DNA from: Zasmidium citrigriseum | Lineage: Eukaryota > Ascomycota > Dothideomycetes > Mycosphaerellales > Mycosphaerellaceae | DNA: 64,000 nt | Direction of reading: 5' to 3' | NCBI GenBank assembly: GCA_002786025.1 | Contig: NHNW01000037.1 | Coordinates: forward strand, 186,001 to 250,000 | Shown here: in pieces, positions 1-10,136 of the stretch | Layout: every line of letters starts with the position of its first letter | Position numbering within the stretch: position 1 is the stretch's first letter | The notes under the pieces: generated by a model | What the model saw: the letters and a program-made list of their open reading frames with translations, nothing else | Database searches by the model: none | What the model was told of the DNA's origin: nothing | Translations under genes and position numbers: made by a program

Positions 1-675
1 GATTCGAAGGACCACTTTACAATGAGTCTGGCGCCGCTTGATTTGGTGTTTACGAAGGTTGATTGAGAGGCTTGATGAGGGAGGAGAGGACGTTGGGAGT
101 ACTGCTCTGTAAGACTGAATCAAAGCTCGGGTCTTCTACTAATGATCGTTGCCATGAGTCTCGGAGCTCTACCTAAAGGTGCAGTAGCAGGTCATGCGAT
201 GATTCGGTCTTTACTGTCGAGGATGTTCTATTCACCGGCTACGAAACATGCAGGAGGGTCTGCTGGCACGTTCCACCACTATTCACCGTGGCCACCGTGG
301 AGCTTATATTAACCTCGAGGTTGATGGCGCTGCAATGAAGAGTAGAACTGAGCGTTTCTCAGGCTATGTTGGCTCGCTTCATCGCACTGTGAGAGAAGTG
401 TGAAAAGCGAAACTGGTGAGTGAATGTTTCCCATCACGCTAAAGCACGCTAAACCTTAGCGTTGCAGATCACATTATCCGACTGCCGCGCAATAGCAGCA
501 CAGCGCTATTGACCCTCACACTCACACCTCGACCTGCGCATCTGCCTGCCCTCCACCTCCTCGACACAACCACAAACTCCACCTCACACTCTCACCATCA
601 TCCCCGCGCCACTCGCTCTCCGCCAACCCCTCGAAAGCCCTTTCGGCACCTCAGTCACTCTACACTCCCGCCGAG
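1..675. other. Left intergenic stretch, no gene seen
   Basis: No reading frame here has protein-like composition or a start that continues into a gene. The last 150 bases are C-rich and look like the transcribed leader of the gene starting at 676. The stretch also holds the CACGCTAAA repeats described separately. Confidence 0.5.
435..462. promoter_or_regulatory. Direct plus inverted repeat, candidate operator
   Basis: CACGCTAAA occurs twice (435-443 and 445-453). The second copy is the left arm of an inverted repeat, ACGCTAA, three bases, TTAGCGT (446-462). It lies about 215-240 bases upstream of the ATG at 676, a plausible promoter distance. A regulatory role is inferred from position and symmetry only. 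Confidence 0.3.
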
Positions 676-1632
676 ATGGAAGCCTTTCCAGAGTACGTGG
701 ACGTCAGCGCCCTCCCCGAGAACAACTGCATCTTCTGCGGCCAGCACTACTTCATCTTTCCGGACTCGGATGAGGAGCTTTGTCATGATTGTTTGTGGTT
801 TCTTGAGGAGACTAAGCCGAGGAATGAGCAGGAGGAGAGGCTTGAGGAGATTATTAGGGGGATGAGTGATGGGGAGTTGAGGGATGCTGGGATGGGACGC
901 TTCTTCGAGATCCCGGAAGTCGCGGCACCACCGCCGCCTCCTCAGCCACCAGCTGAAGCCTCGAATATGGCGAGAAACGTTTACCAGACTACGGCACCAC
1001 CACCACTCTCAGCAGATCAGCAAGTCCGATCTCCTGCCAACATGCCCAGCAGCATGTACCAGACCATGGCCGTCCCGCCTCCACCACCGCCTCAACCAGC
1101 AAGATCTCCAGCCAAGATGTCAAGCAGCATGTACCAAGACGCAGCACCACTTCCTCCTTCACCAGCGCAGCGATCCCGATCTCGATCTCCCACCAAGGCA
1201 CCTGCCGGCATGTATGACGCTCAAATGGCCGCCCTCAACTCTCAGCTCATGCAAGAGAAGCGAATGTTCAACGGCGGCACTCTCCCGCCAATGCCTGCGT
1301 TCAAGAACCCACCACCCAATCCATCACTGTCGAACTATCAACAGCACTCTCGGAGAACAAGCGAGTACGGGGAGGAACTCCTTCGTTCTCCCTCCGTACA
1401 AGCCCAAGACAGGAAGCGAAAGGGCCTACGCATGATCTGCGCGACCTGCAAGAAAGAGGCTCCAGTCTCTAGCAAGAACGACGGCATGAATTGCACAAGA
1501 TGCTTCAATAAGCTGCAGAAGAGCCATGCGACGCTGCCGGACTCGTCTGAAGGGAAGCGGGATTATGATGATGCTTTTGATGGGTATTCTCCTTGGGATG
1601 CTACGCCGAGCAAGATCCCGAGATGGGCATGA
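676..1632 (+). CDS. Hypothetical proline-rich protein with two CX2C-X14-CX2C zinc-ribbon-like ends
   Basis: A 318-aa protein from one exon, starting at the first ATG of the frame. I do not recognise the family. The N terminus has C18, C21, C36 and C39; the C terminus has C255, C258, C273 and C276. Both are CX2C-X14-CX2C, so each could bind one zinc ion. Between them is a disordered, proline-rich middle with about four imperfect repeats of the form SPAxM-SSMYQ followed by a run of prolines (residues about 95-190), then an RSRSRSP stretch. Proline runs, Arg-Ser dipeptides and zinc ribbons would suit a nuclear or RNA/DNA-associated protein, but this is inference. It precedes P1 on the same strand by 343 bases. 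Confidence 0.7.
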   Translation: MEAFPEYVDVSALPENNCIFCGQHYFIFPDSDEELCHDCLWFLEETKPRNEQEERLEEIIRGMSDGELRDAGMGRFFEIPEVAAPPPPPQPPAEASNMARNVYQTTAPPPLSADQQVRSPANMPSSMYQTMAVPPPPPPQPARSPAKMSSSMYQDAAPLPPSPAQRSRSRSPTKAPAGMYDAQMAALNSQLMQEKRMFNGGTLPPMPAFKNPPPNPSLSNYQQHSRRTSEYGEELLRSPSVQAQDRKRKGLRMICATCKKEAPVSSKNDGMNCTRCFNKLQKSHATLPDSSEGKRDYDDAFDGYSPWDATPSKIPRWA

Positions 1633-1975
1633 ATGGCATACAGGAAAGGGAGGTACCGAGAATGAGTATGGGTCAGGGAGAATGAGATTGTGCTATACGG
1701 TGGGTGAATGAGGTGTTCTTTTCCTGTTACTCCCACAATGCATTCTACGACGCTTCACTTCACTTGCGCTGGCTGGCTACGACACTCAACACCTAACAGC
1801 CGACGCATCTTTCCACCCCTTATCTAGTTGATGGAGTTCTCGTTCTCCCTGACCTTTCCTTCTCATCATACCAAAGTTTTCAACTGGACATTCCAACCAC
1901 ACACTTCCAACACTGCAACGCAAAGCAAGCATCATTTTCACATACACGACTACACTTCCGTCTACCATACCAGCT
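1633..1975. other. Intergenic, leader of P1
   Basis: No gene seen. The final 150 bases are C/T-rich with short ORFs only and probably form the promoter and leader of P1. Neither promoter element found at P2-P4 or P6-P7 was seen here. Confidence 0.4.
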
Positions 1976-3283
1976 ATGGACGGCTCCAACTTCGACCCCA
2001 ACATGCTTGGCAACTTCAACTTCGCTGAGTTCATGGCTCCAACTGAGGATGAGCAGAACGTCCTGCGTGCCATCGCCGAAGACCCGAACTTGGATCAGGC
2101 TGGGCTTGGCTCTTTCGGCAACTTCGACCTTACCAACCAGTACCAGCAAGGCTTTGCTGCTCCTCCAACCACTCCCGCCTTCGACGCTCTGTCTGCGGCT
2201 CCCGGGCCATGTGTCTGGTGTGATGTTCCTCATGGAGCAGAGCACAAGTCTGACTGTCCGACTCTGCCGCTTGATGACATGATGATCGACGACATCAGTG
2301 GTCAGGCTCAGACGTCGCCTGCTGCATACCCGACACCAACGCCTCAACCTGCCATGCCAGCAATGTCGTTTCAAGCACCTGCATACCCAATGCCAACACA
2401 CACGGCGACATACGGCCCACCTCCTGCCTATCCCGTCCCAGCTCAGATACCAGTTCGGAAGACAAAGAAAGCTCCCAGCCCTCGTCCAGACGACGATGAA
2501 GCAGCCCCTGACTACCAACACCGGTTCCCCGACTTCGACTCCGCCCGCGAATCCCTCAAGAACATCGACCCCCTAATCCAACTCAACATCCTCAACGACG
2601 ACTGGGCGTACATCAAATCCAACAACATCCACCACTACGCCTCCCGCCTCTTCTCCGCTCTGTACGCCGAGCCCAGCAGCCCGCCAGATAACTTCACCGA
2701 CGACCAAACGACCTACTACTACGAGCACCAAGCAACCCACCTCAGCGACATCCGCGCCAAAATCCACCACGCCCCCTCGCGTGCCGAAGCTCGCGTGATG
2801 ATGCTGCTGGAGAAAGTCCTCAACGTCCACGAACACGGCGTGCCGAAGTCTGTCTGCGATCGCACGGATAGTAAGTCTGGCTATCTTCTTGAGAACGACT
2901 TCGCGTGCTCCGGCCGCTTGGAGGCTGTTATTCAGGCTGTCAGCGAGGATAAGTATGTCGCTACGGATGTGCTGACGGGTACGAATCTTGAGGATCTTGC
3001 GCGGAGCCCGGTGCGGTATTTGAGGCGGAAGAGGGAGAATTGTAGGGTTAATGCGCGGAAGGCGCATGATAAGAAGGTTGCGATGAAGGAGAAGGTTAAG
3101 CGCGGGGAGGTGAAGACGCCTGCTGCGCCGCCTGCTGCGAGGAAGAAGGGGAGGGGAGTGAAGAGTCCCGGGACGCCGACGCCGAGTGTGGGGAGTCCGA
3201 TGCCGGGTTTTAAGCGGAAGGGTGAGTTTGAGGAGGTCGAGGGGGGCAAGCGGATGAGGGGTGAGCGTAATGTCGATGAGTAG
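1976..3283 (+). CDS. P1: member of seven-gene paralogous family, uncharacterised C-terminal domain
   Basis: A 435-aa protein, one exon, ATG at 1976. The N-terminal 190 residues are disordered, with a cysteine/histidine patch starting CVWC near residue 79 and proline/tyrosine-rich repeats. The family domain runs from about residue 205 to 355 and shows all landmarks: VHEHGVP, then a cysteine-containing helix, then DKYVATDV, then ARSPVRYLRRKREN. The tail is Lys/Arg-rich with TP and SP dipeptides, like a nuclear localisation and phosphorylation region. It is one of the shorter members and lacks the long acidic linkers of P2-P4. No known domain is recognised. A nuclear location is inferred from the basic tail. 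The gene itself is certain from length and conservation with the other six copies. Confidence 0.85.
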   Translation: MDGSNFDPNMLGNFNFAEFMAPTEDEQNVLRAIAEDPNLDQAGLGSFGNFDLTNQYQQGFAAPPTTPAFDALSAAPGPCVWCDVPHGAEHKSDCPTLPLDDMMIDDISGQAQTSPAAYPTPTPQPAMPAMSFQAPAYPMPTHTATYGPPPAYPVPAQIPVRKTKKAPSPRPDDDEAAPDYQHRFPDFDSARESLKNIDPLIQLNILNDDWAYIKSNNIHHYASRLFSALYAEPSSPPDNFTDDQTTYYYEHQATHLSDIRAKIHHAPSRAEARVMMLLEKVLNVHEHGVPKSVCDRTDSKSGYLLENDFACSGRLEAVIQAVSEDKYVATDVLTGTNLEDLARSPVRYLRRKRENCRVNARKAHDKKVAMKEKVKRGEVKTPAAPPAARKKGRGVKSPGTPTPSVGSPMPGFKRKGEFEEVEGGKRMRGERNVDE

Positions 3284-3520
3284 ATTGGAGTTCTGGGGGG
3301 GAAGGAGTGGATGGGGGAGGGAAAAGAGGAGGAAGAGTTTAGATTGAGAAGCATGGGGGCTGTTACTAGACTTCGATTCTTTTACTTCAAGCAACGATTA
3401 GAACTTGGATACCGTTTTCTCACGCTTCATACCCGACCATTACACGCTTTCGGGTATCTATTGACAATACAACATCATCGCTCTCCACCAATTCGCTCAT
3501 TACCTTCGCAGAAAGACCTT

Positions 3521-4718
3521 CTATCCCTTGTACTCCGGATGCCTCTTATACCATGCATCTCGATATGCCTTCTGCTCCGGAGTCATGATATTGCCAAAGT
3601 ACGGAGGCGGCGACGAAAGCCCCCTGGCGTTTCTTCCCCAGCCGCGAGGGGGCCTCGGCGGAGTGATGGGACGGCGCGAAGACGGTATGATGGTAGCGGG
3701 TGCGCCTGTTCCTGCGCTGGTCCCGCCTCCTTGCTGCTCGTTCTCCCTCGCAGCAGCTGCGACTGAGCCATTGAGAGGGTCTTGAGGCTCTTGAGCTGCA
3801 GGTGCTGTTGGTGGGATCTGGAGAAGATTGGTCAGTGAATGTTCTCTCCTGGGACGTCTTGCATGGTGGCTTACGATGGGATCGGAAGGGCTCTCGTCGA
3901 GAGCAGTAGCGCATGCATCTCCAACACCGTCCCGGATGCAGCGCTGGCAAGGGCGGCGTTGGTTGCACCGCACTTTCTTCTCGGCGCACCGAGAGCAGGA
4001 CGATCCGACATGGGGCATGGACTCGGGATCGATGGCGTCCTTGTCATCATCCGCCTGTTCAGATCCCAGATGCTCGATGTTCGATCCCGTTGCTGGCGCT
4101 TGCCAGGGATTGGGAGCCATTGGGAGGGATGGCTGCTGTGTTGCAGCTTCGGGTGGGATCTGGGATAATCAGTACAGGTGTCGGGAATGAAGTGCGATAG
4201 CACCTTACCATGCCGGCACCTTCTCCCTCGACAGTCCCAGAAAGAAGGTCCTCCTCGGCCCTCTCTTCTCCATTCTCGACAAGACCTCCAGATGTACCGA
4301 TCGCCTCTTCATTGCCCTGGTCAGGACTTGCTGGACGGAGAATAGGTCGAGTCTATGGCAAGTTAGCTCCTTTGTCCCTGAATTCTTTAGGCTCACATGT
4401 TCTGACCGCCATATTGTGCGCCGCCTGCGCGGCACGAGCAGCATGCGGGTTCTGGCAAGCCCGATGCAGAGGAGGCAGGAAGCGGCTATGGCTCACGCCA
4501 TACCACGCCTGCGGAGTCGTCCACCGAGACCGACCCTGCTCATCATCCGCGAGGCGGATGAGGTAGCGAGCCTCGCACGGGAGGCCGACGGAGAGGTGAG
4601 CGGGAGGTGCACTCGCAGTGCGAGCGACGGCGGGCAGTGTGATGATGTCCGACGGGAGCAGGTAGCTCTGCTGGAGCATGTGCTCCTCGCGGGAGGGGAG
4701 GGGCTTCTTGTCGGACAT
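3521..4718 (-). CDS. Zn2Cys6 zinc-cluster protein A with unfamiliar N-terminal domain
   Basis: Four exons on the minus strand: 4718-4407, 4352-4209, 4159-3875 and 3817-3521, giving 345 aa. The fungal zinc cluster CX2CX6CX5CX2CX8C starts at about residue 207, in mid-protein rather than at the N terminus. Residues 1-104 form a compact domain (LPCEARYLIRLADDEQG, then WTTPQAWYG, then LPPLHRACQNPHAA) also found in the paralogue at 12883-14027. The C terminus (PPPYFGNIMTPEQKAYRDAW and following) is shared too. There is no fungal_trans domain, so this is not a standard Gal4-type activator by length (those are usually over 600 aa). The first donor is the weak GTCAGA but lies exactly where the paralogue has GTACGT. 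The last intron (57 nt) is a multiple of three. DNA binding is inferred from the zinc cluster. Confidence 0.75.
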
Positions 4719-5173
4719 GGTGGGTATATACGCTGAGGGGAGTGATTAGTCTATGCGTTTGAGGAGTGAAGGTAGAGGGGCAACTTACAGTCTTGTTGTC
4801 GTGTACGCGTGCAGAAGAGGAGACTGCTGTGGCTTCAAGCAGGCGGCTTAAATTTGGTGGGCGTCCGTGCCCAACATTCACTCACCTTGATTGCATCATA
4901 ATTGCCTGTTTGAGCAAATAAGTCGTGGGATAGACTGGAGGATTCCCCTTTCCACGAGCACAAAGGGTGCGTAGATCTGAGTGCACGGCATTCTTTTCTG
5001 TCCTAGTTATTAAAGCCTTGAGTAAGCGGAGCAAAGCAGGACGGAGAGTACCAAAGATAGTATTGGCGACATGGTCTTGCGTACGGGTCTGGAGGCCATC
5101 TCGGAATGCATTGGTCCTTCTTGTCGCTCTTCAGCAACGACTCTCCATATCTTCGTTCCAAGTGTCCAACTCC
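4719..5173. other. Intergenic between zinc-cluster gene A and MFS gene
   Basis: It contains the promoter of gene A and the 3' flank of the MFS gene, both on the minus strand. No further coding sequence was seen. Confidence 0.4.
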
Positions 5174-6958
5174 TCAAGACTGCTTCTGCTTAACAGAACG
5201 CCACTCAATCAAAAGGCTCCCAACAATCGTCGTGCAGCCCAAAGCCACAGTGAGATACCAAGTATGCGTCAAACTCTGGTTAATGCCCTCAAAAATCGTA
5301 TCCCATCGACTCATGGGAACTCCATTGGTGATATCCCCGAGACCATGCTCCTCAATGAACTTCGGAGACAGTCCGGGCACGACATCCCTCAAATTGGAAG
5401 ACAGCTGACTCGTGAAGATGACCTGCGCAATGGCAATGAAGACCGCAGGACCCATGCTCTGGCCGAATAGAATGATGCCGATTCCGAGGTTGACATCGGC
5501 TGCGTTGAGAGTTGTCTGGACGGCGGCTTGAGAGCCTTGGAAGCCGATGCCTCCTGCGAAGCCTGCGAAGCCGGAGTAGAGGATGATTTGAGCCAGAGAG
5601 GTTGTTGGGCTGTAGGTTGTCATGAGACCGGCTGCAATGGGCATGCAGATTGATCCGAAGATCATGAACGGTTTGTAGTAGCCGAAGGTCGATGTGCCGA
5701 AGCCTTGCATGAGGAGGCCGATCATCATGCCGAAGAGGATGGGGATCATCAAGTAGCCGCTTTCGCCGGGTGTCTAGATGGATGTCAGCACAGAGTCTTG
5801 CCACTGCGATCTATGATAGGGACTTACCCTGGAGCGAACAACCTGGTAGTATGTCGGCAAATACCACTCCAACACATTCGTCATCGAATTCGTGCAAGTC
5901 GTATAAATGAAGCCGGCGATGACACTCCTGCTCTTCAGCACTCGGAACGGTAAGGCAGCAGAGTCTCCTCGCCGGTACTGGTTGTAGATGAAAGCCGCGA
6001 GAAGCACCCCAAATACAACGAACAGGCCGATGACCTTTCCATCCAACCAGGGGTACTTCGTGCCGGCCCAGGAGAGTGCGATGAACAGTGCCGTTAACGA
6101 CGGGACGAACAAGCAATTGCTGACGAGATCAAGCTCTCTGATCTTCTGAGATAGTGGCAAGCTTTCCTCTGGTCGTTTCTTCGGATCTGCGAAGAGGAAG
6201 AAGATAGCGATGAGCGAGATTGCGCCGATGGGAAGATTGATCCTGCCCCAGCATCAGTATGCGATGCACCAAAGGAATGATCGTCAAGCTTACCAGAAAC
6301 ACCATCTCCACCCCAACGACTGCGTCAATCCACCACCAACAATAGGAGCCGCAATGACAGCACAAGACTCCACCGAAGCCATAACTCCCGCAAAGACAGG
6401 TCGCTTCTTAAGTGGCATAATCTCCACCAGCAAGGCAAAGCATCCCGCCAGCTCACCGGCAAACCCAAGACCAGTGACCGCTCTGGCAAAGATGAACACA
6501 CCCGATGAAGGTGCCGTAGCACAGAGCACCGATCCAACCAGGAAAATGATGTTGCTCGACATGTAGACGGCCTTGATGGAGAAGTACTTGTATAGCTTCG
6601 CGAAGCCGAATTGAAAAGCGCAGGTGCATAGTCGAAAGGCGGAGGAGTACCATCCTACATCAGCGACGGTGTGAAAGTGGTTCGTAATGCTGGGAACTGC
6701 TGTAGCAACGATGTTGGCGTCCAGACCTCCGAGGATCAGAAGAAGGGATTGTGCAAAGATCGTGCCCCAGAGCTTCAACCCAGTTGGATACTCTGGCTCT
6801 GCACCTGGTGTGGCTTCGATGTCCAATTGCTCGATGGTATGCGTTGAGGATGTAACCTGGAAACTTTGGTCTTGGAGCTTGGCTGGCTGTGGTGTCGGTA
6901 ATACTGTGATGGCTTCAGCCTCGACGGCGAGAGTTTCTGTGGTTGTGGTGGTGGCCAT
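5174..6958 (-). CDS. MFS exporter, DHA (14-TM type) family
   Basis: Three minus-strand exons, 6958-6294, 6242-5828 and 5773-5174, give 559 aa, the usual length of 14-helix drug:H+ antiporters. Typical motifs are visible: LDANIVATAVPSI in helix 1, WYSSAFRLC in helix 2, GxxFALLVEIMPLKKRP with the loop after helix 4-5, and GWRWCFWINLP at the first exon junction, which confirms that splice (TG|G ATC). The N-terminal 60 residues are soluble. The family exports toxins, drugs or secondary metabolites at the plasma membrane; the substrate here cannot be read from sequence. It is divergent from the isocitrate lyase/PEP mutase family gene across 1.3 kb, which suggests joint control. Confidence 0.9.
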
Positions 6959-8284
6959 TTCGGCAGACAGTGTGAAAAGATGTCCGACTGCAAAAGTAGA
7001 TAGTACAAGAGCTGGACTTATATTGAACGCATGTGGTATCCCGTTGCCTCGGTCGGAGCTCGGTTACGGTGTGATCCTTCAGCTGCGGTGTAATCTTCTC
7101 TATGAAGTCAAGCTCCGATCGGCCTCAGAGTTCCTGTCACTGGACGTCGGTCAGCTAAAGTAGCGATGGTAATTGTGAAAGGACTTGAAACTATGGGTGA
7201 TGGCATGTAGTGACCGAGGTTGTTCTGCTTCCGTGGTCAAGTCCCAAAACGACTGGCAGGACCCTGAATATCGATAAGCTGATCTCCAGAGAAGATCACA
7301 TTTCCAATACATGAGTCTGTAGTATAGTGAAGTCATCTTCGTCCTACTCTGGTAGCTGCATGCCGTTTCTAACGTTCGCGATATCAGATCCAGTTGGCTT
7401 CCGAGGTAACCTGTACGAGAAGATTGCGGCTGAAGAAACCATTGACCTTTCAAGATGTATTAATGGCTGATGAGAGCATGAATCCATGTTCTACGGCTTG
7501 GTATTCGCACTCATTATCGGAAATCTCGTTCTACTCTCACCAGCTCTTGGAACAGATCGATGAGATCCAGATGGATACGGTCCGAATTGTTGAGGACCTG
7601 CTCTTGGGAAGTCATCTTGTACATTTATTAGCAAGAAGTACACTCACAGGGAAGATTAAAGTATTCGTGTTGCTCTTACGTCGAAGGAAGGTCGCTGGAA
7701 TGTGTGCGCCTGGCCAGAGTGATTCGGCGCCACGTACCTTCACCTGAATCTCGAACGTCGCTATCGTATTGAGACATGTAGTTGCTCAGGTGCAGTCACA
7801 AGTCTCGATCCGTGTCTTGGTCGTGTGCCTCATACGAGACAGACAGGGCCCTGGTCTGATATTTCGGGCGGACACGGAAGCTTAACCTGACCTCATCCCC
7901 TGGTCTCCAGGTCACACCTCCTAGAGTCATAGAGCCCAAACACAAGCACTTCGCATTGAGCTTTCGAAAACAACGAGGGATTGGAGCTCGGTCGTCCGTC
8001 TGCTTTTCGTTTCCCCATGGAGACCCCAAAGCTTTGCCCAGGCTTGCGGTACATATTCTCCGCTTTTGTTCCGAATCCGTGTCGTGAGTCTGGGGAATTG
8101 AGGTCTGTTGCACTGAGTCAAACGATGACAACAGGGTCCATGGTTGGTTTAAAGCCCTCTGTGTCGATGTCCACGCAAGGTGTTGACGCAGCCTGACAAC
8201 GGACGAAGTCGGAGAGTCTGGACCCAGACGCCTGCTCACAGCCAGCAGCAGACGGTATAAGGTCTCAACTCTCCAGCTGCTGGA
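6959..8284. promoter_or_regulatory. Divergent intergenic region, MFS exporter / lyase gene
   Basis: 1.3 kb between two divergent genes. No ORF with convincing protein composition was found on either strand. It is long for a promoter in this window, so a lost gene or an extended regulatory region is possible. No clear repeat was recognised. Confidence 0.4.
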
Positions 8285-9451
8285 ATGTCAACCTCGACGA
8301 CTTTCCACTCTCGCTTCGCTGCTGCACAGTTGATCGTTTCATCCCTCTCGGCGTCCGTCCAAAAGTTCTTGCTTTCGTACGAAGAAGCATCCAGCAACAT
8401 GGGTAGTGTTGGAAACGGCAACGGCCATAGCGAGCGTTACAGCGGCCCTATGCCAGCAGCCAAGCGACTGAGGCAGCTATTGTCCGATCCAAGACGAGCG
8501 GTCTTTGCTCCCGGTGTTTACGATGGTATCTCGGCGAGAGTGGCCCTCGCCCAAGGATATGACTGTCTTTACATGGTCAGTTGTGACAGACTTACAAGTA
8601 CTTGCACTGCTGACGTTCATCTAGACAGGAGCCGGAACCAGCATGTCCTGCCTCGGGATGCCAGATCTCGGCCTCACGAACGGCACCGACATGGTCCGAA
8701 ACGCCGGCATGATAGCCTCGTTGAACCCTTCGGTCCCAGTCATCGCAGATGCAGACATGGGATATGGTGGCACCCTCAACGTTGCTCACACCGTCCGGCA
8801 GTACGCTCGTGCCGGTGTCGCCGGGCTGCACATCGAGGACCAGGTCGTTGCCAAGCGCTGTGGTCATCTTGCTGGAAAGACACTCATATCTCGGGAAGAG
8901 TATGCAAACCATATCCGAGCGGCCTGCAAAGCACGAGATGAGGGCACCGACATCGTCGTTATCGCAAGAAGTGACGCTCGCAATGCCGAAGGAGGAGGCT
9001 TCGACGAATCCGTGGCAAGACTTCGACTGGCTGCAGAGATTGGTGCAGACGCTCTCTTCTTTGAGGCATTGGCTGGAGTTGAGGAGTGCAAGGAGGCCAT
9101 CAAGCAGCTTCCAAGGAACATTCCCGTCCTGATCAACATCATCGCAGGTGGTAAGACGCCTGTCATCAGTTTCGACGAAGCTCAGCAGATTGGTTTCCGG
9201 ATCGTCATCTGGCCATTCGTTGGATTGGAGGCTGCCGTCCCAGGCCTAGAGTGAGTGAGATCCATGCGATACGCTGAAATATAGCTGACATGTGCGCCAG
9301 GCATGCCTACAGGGTGTTGAAGAAGACTGGAAAGCCGCCGTTAGAGCCTGCTCCCATGGGTCCTGCTGGTCTATTTGACGTATGTGGTCTTCAAGATTTG
9401 ATGGCTTTCGATGCTTCAGTTGGAGGCCAGGCATTCCGGGATGGCGTTTGA
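8285..9451 (+). CDS. Isocitrate lyase / PEP mutase superfamily enzyme
   Basis: Exons 8285-8575, 8625-9250 and 9301-9451 give 355 aa; an ATG at 8399 would give 317 aa, which matches the usual core better. Family motifs are clear: VFAPGVYDGISARVAL, YMTGAGTS across the first intron, IADADMGYGG (Mg-binding region), GLHIEDQ, and the catalytic-loop motif KRCGH around residue 176. Family members cleave or rearrange small carboxylic acids (methylisocitrate or dimethylmalate lyase, oxaloacetate hydrolase, PEP mutase). The exact reaction is not decided by these motifs. The final exon (HAYRVLKKTGKPP, ending GGQAFRDGV) is the normal C-terminal part. A cytosolic enzyme is likely. Its neighbours are two MFS transporters, hinting at organic-acid or sugar-derived substrate handling. 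Confidence 0.88.
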
Positions 9452-10136
9452 AGGATAATGAGGGAGTTGATATTTGTCCATTGGCTTCCTCGTGGCATCA
9501 AGGAAACGTATCAAAAGCGTAATGGAGTCGTAGCCTTGTATGACAGCAAGACCTCGGCGACTTAGCTTGGTTTCATCTGACTTTCATCTCTGTAGAAGTG
9601 ACTCGAAATGAATGTTGTGCATGGAGAGACAGTTGTACCCCGGACTGTGGTCCGCTCCACCCCCTTTCGCTCCTGCCTCTCCGCGCGGGGTCTCCATTAG
9701 CTCGAAACCTTATTTTGACGTAAGTCTTGCCTCTCTGACGATCGTGGTAAGTGCAGACGCATCGACTGTTCAGCCAATACAACAAGATCAATGAAATCTT
9801 CAGAGATTTGAGCGACGAATTCAGCTACACGGCGAATACTGAAGGGCATTTGCCGACTGGATAGCAGATCATCCGCGAAGCGCAGGTATTAAAGTGCTTC
9901 TCACGATGGATTTCGACAATGATCTCGGCATTTGGAATGCGCTGATCGACATTGGAGAAAGATCAACACCGCACGCGATGCAACGTGCGTCACAGAAGCC
10001 ACAACCGCATCCTGTGCATCAAGCCTCAAGATGTACCGATGTCGCTGCAGGTCAAGAGGGAGCTTGTTTTCTTGTCTTTATAACAACTCATTCCTTGTCA
10101 GAGCATTGACGTCGAATTCTATTAGGGGCCGCCAAG
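9452..10136. other. Intergenic, lyase gene to sugar transporter
   Basis: Only short frames are present, none protein-like. It holds the 3' flank of the lyase gene and the promoter and leader of the transporter. Confidence 0.4.

Noticed and set aside
509..865. 118-codon plus-strand frame overlapping the first gene
   Set aside because: Low-complexity Ser/Thr/His/Pro composition, non-ATG start, overlaps the better frame at 676.
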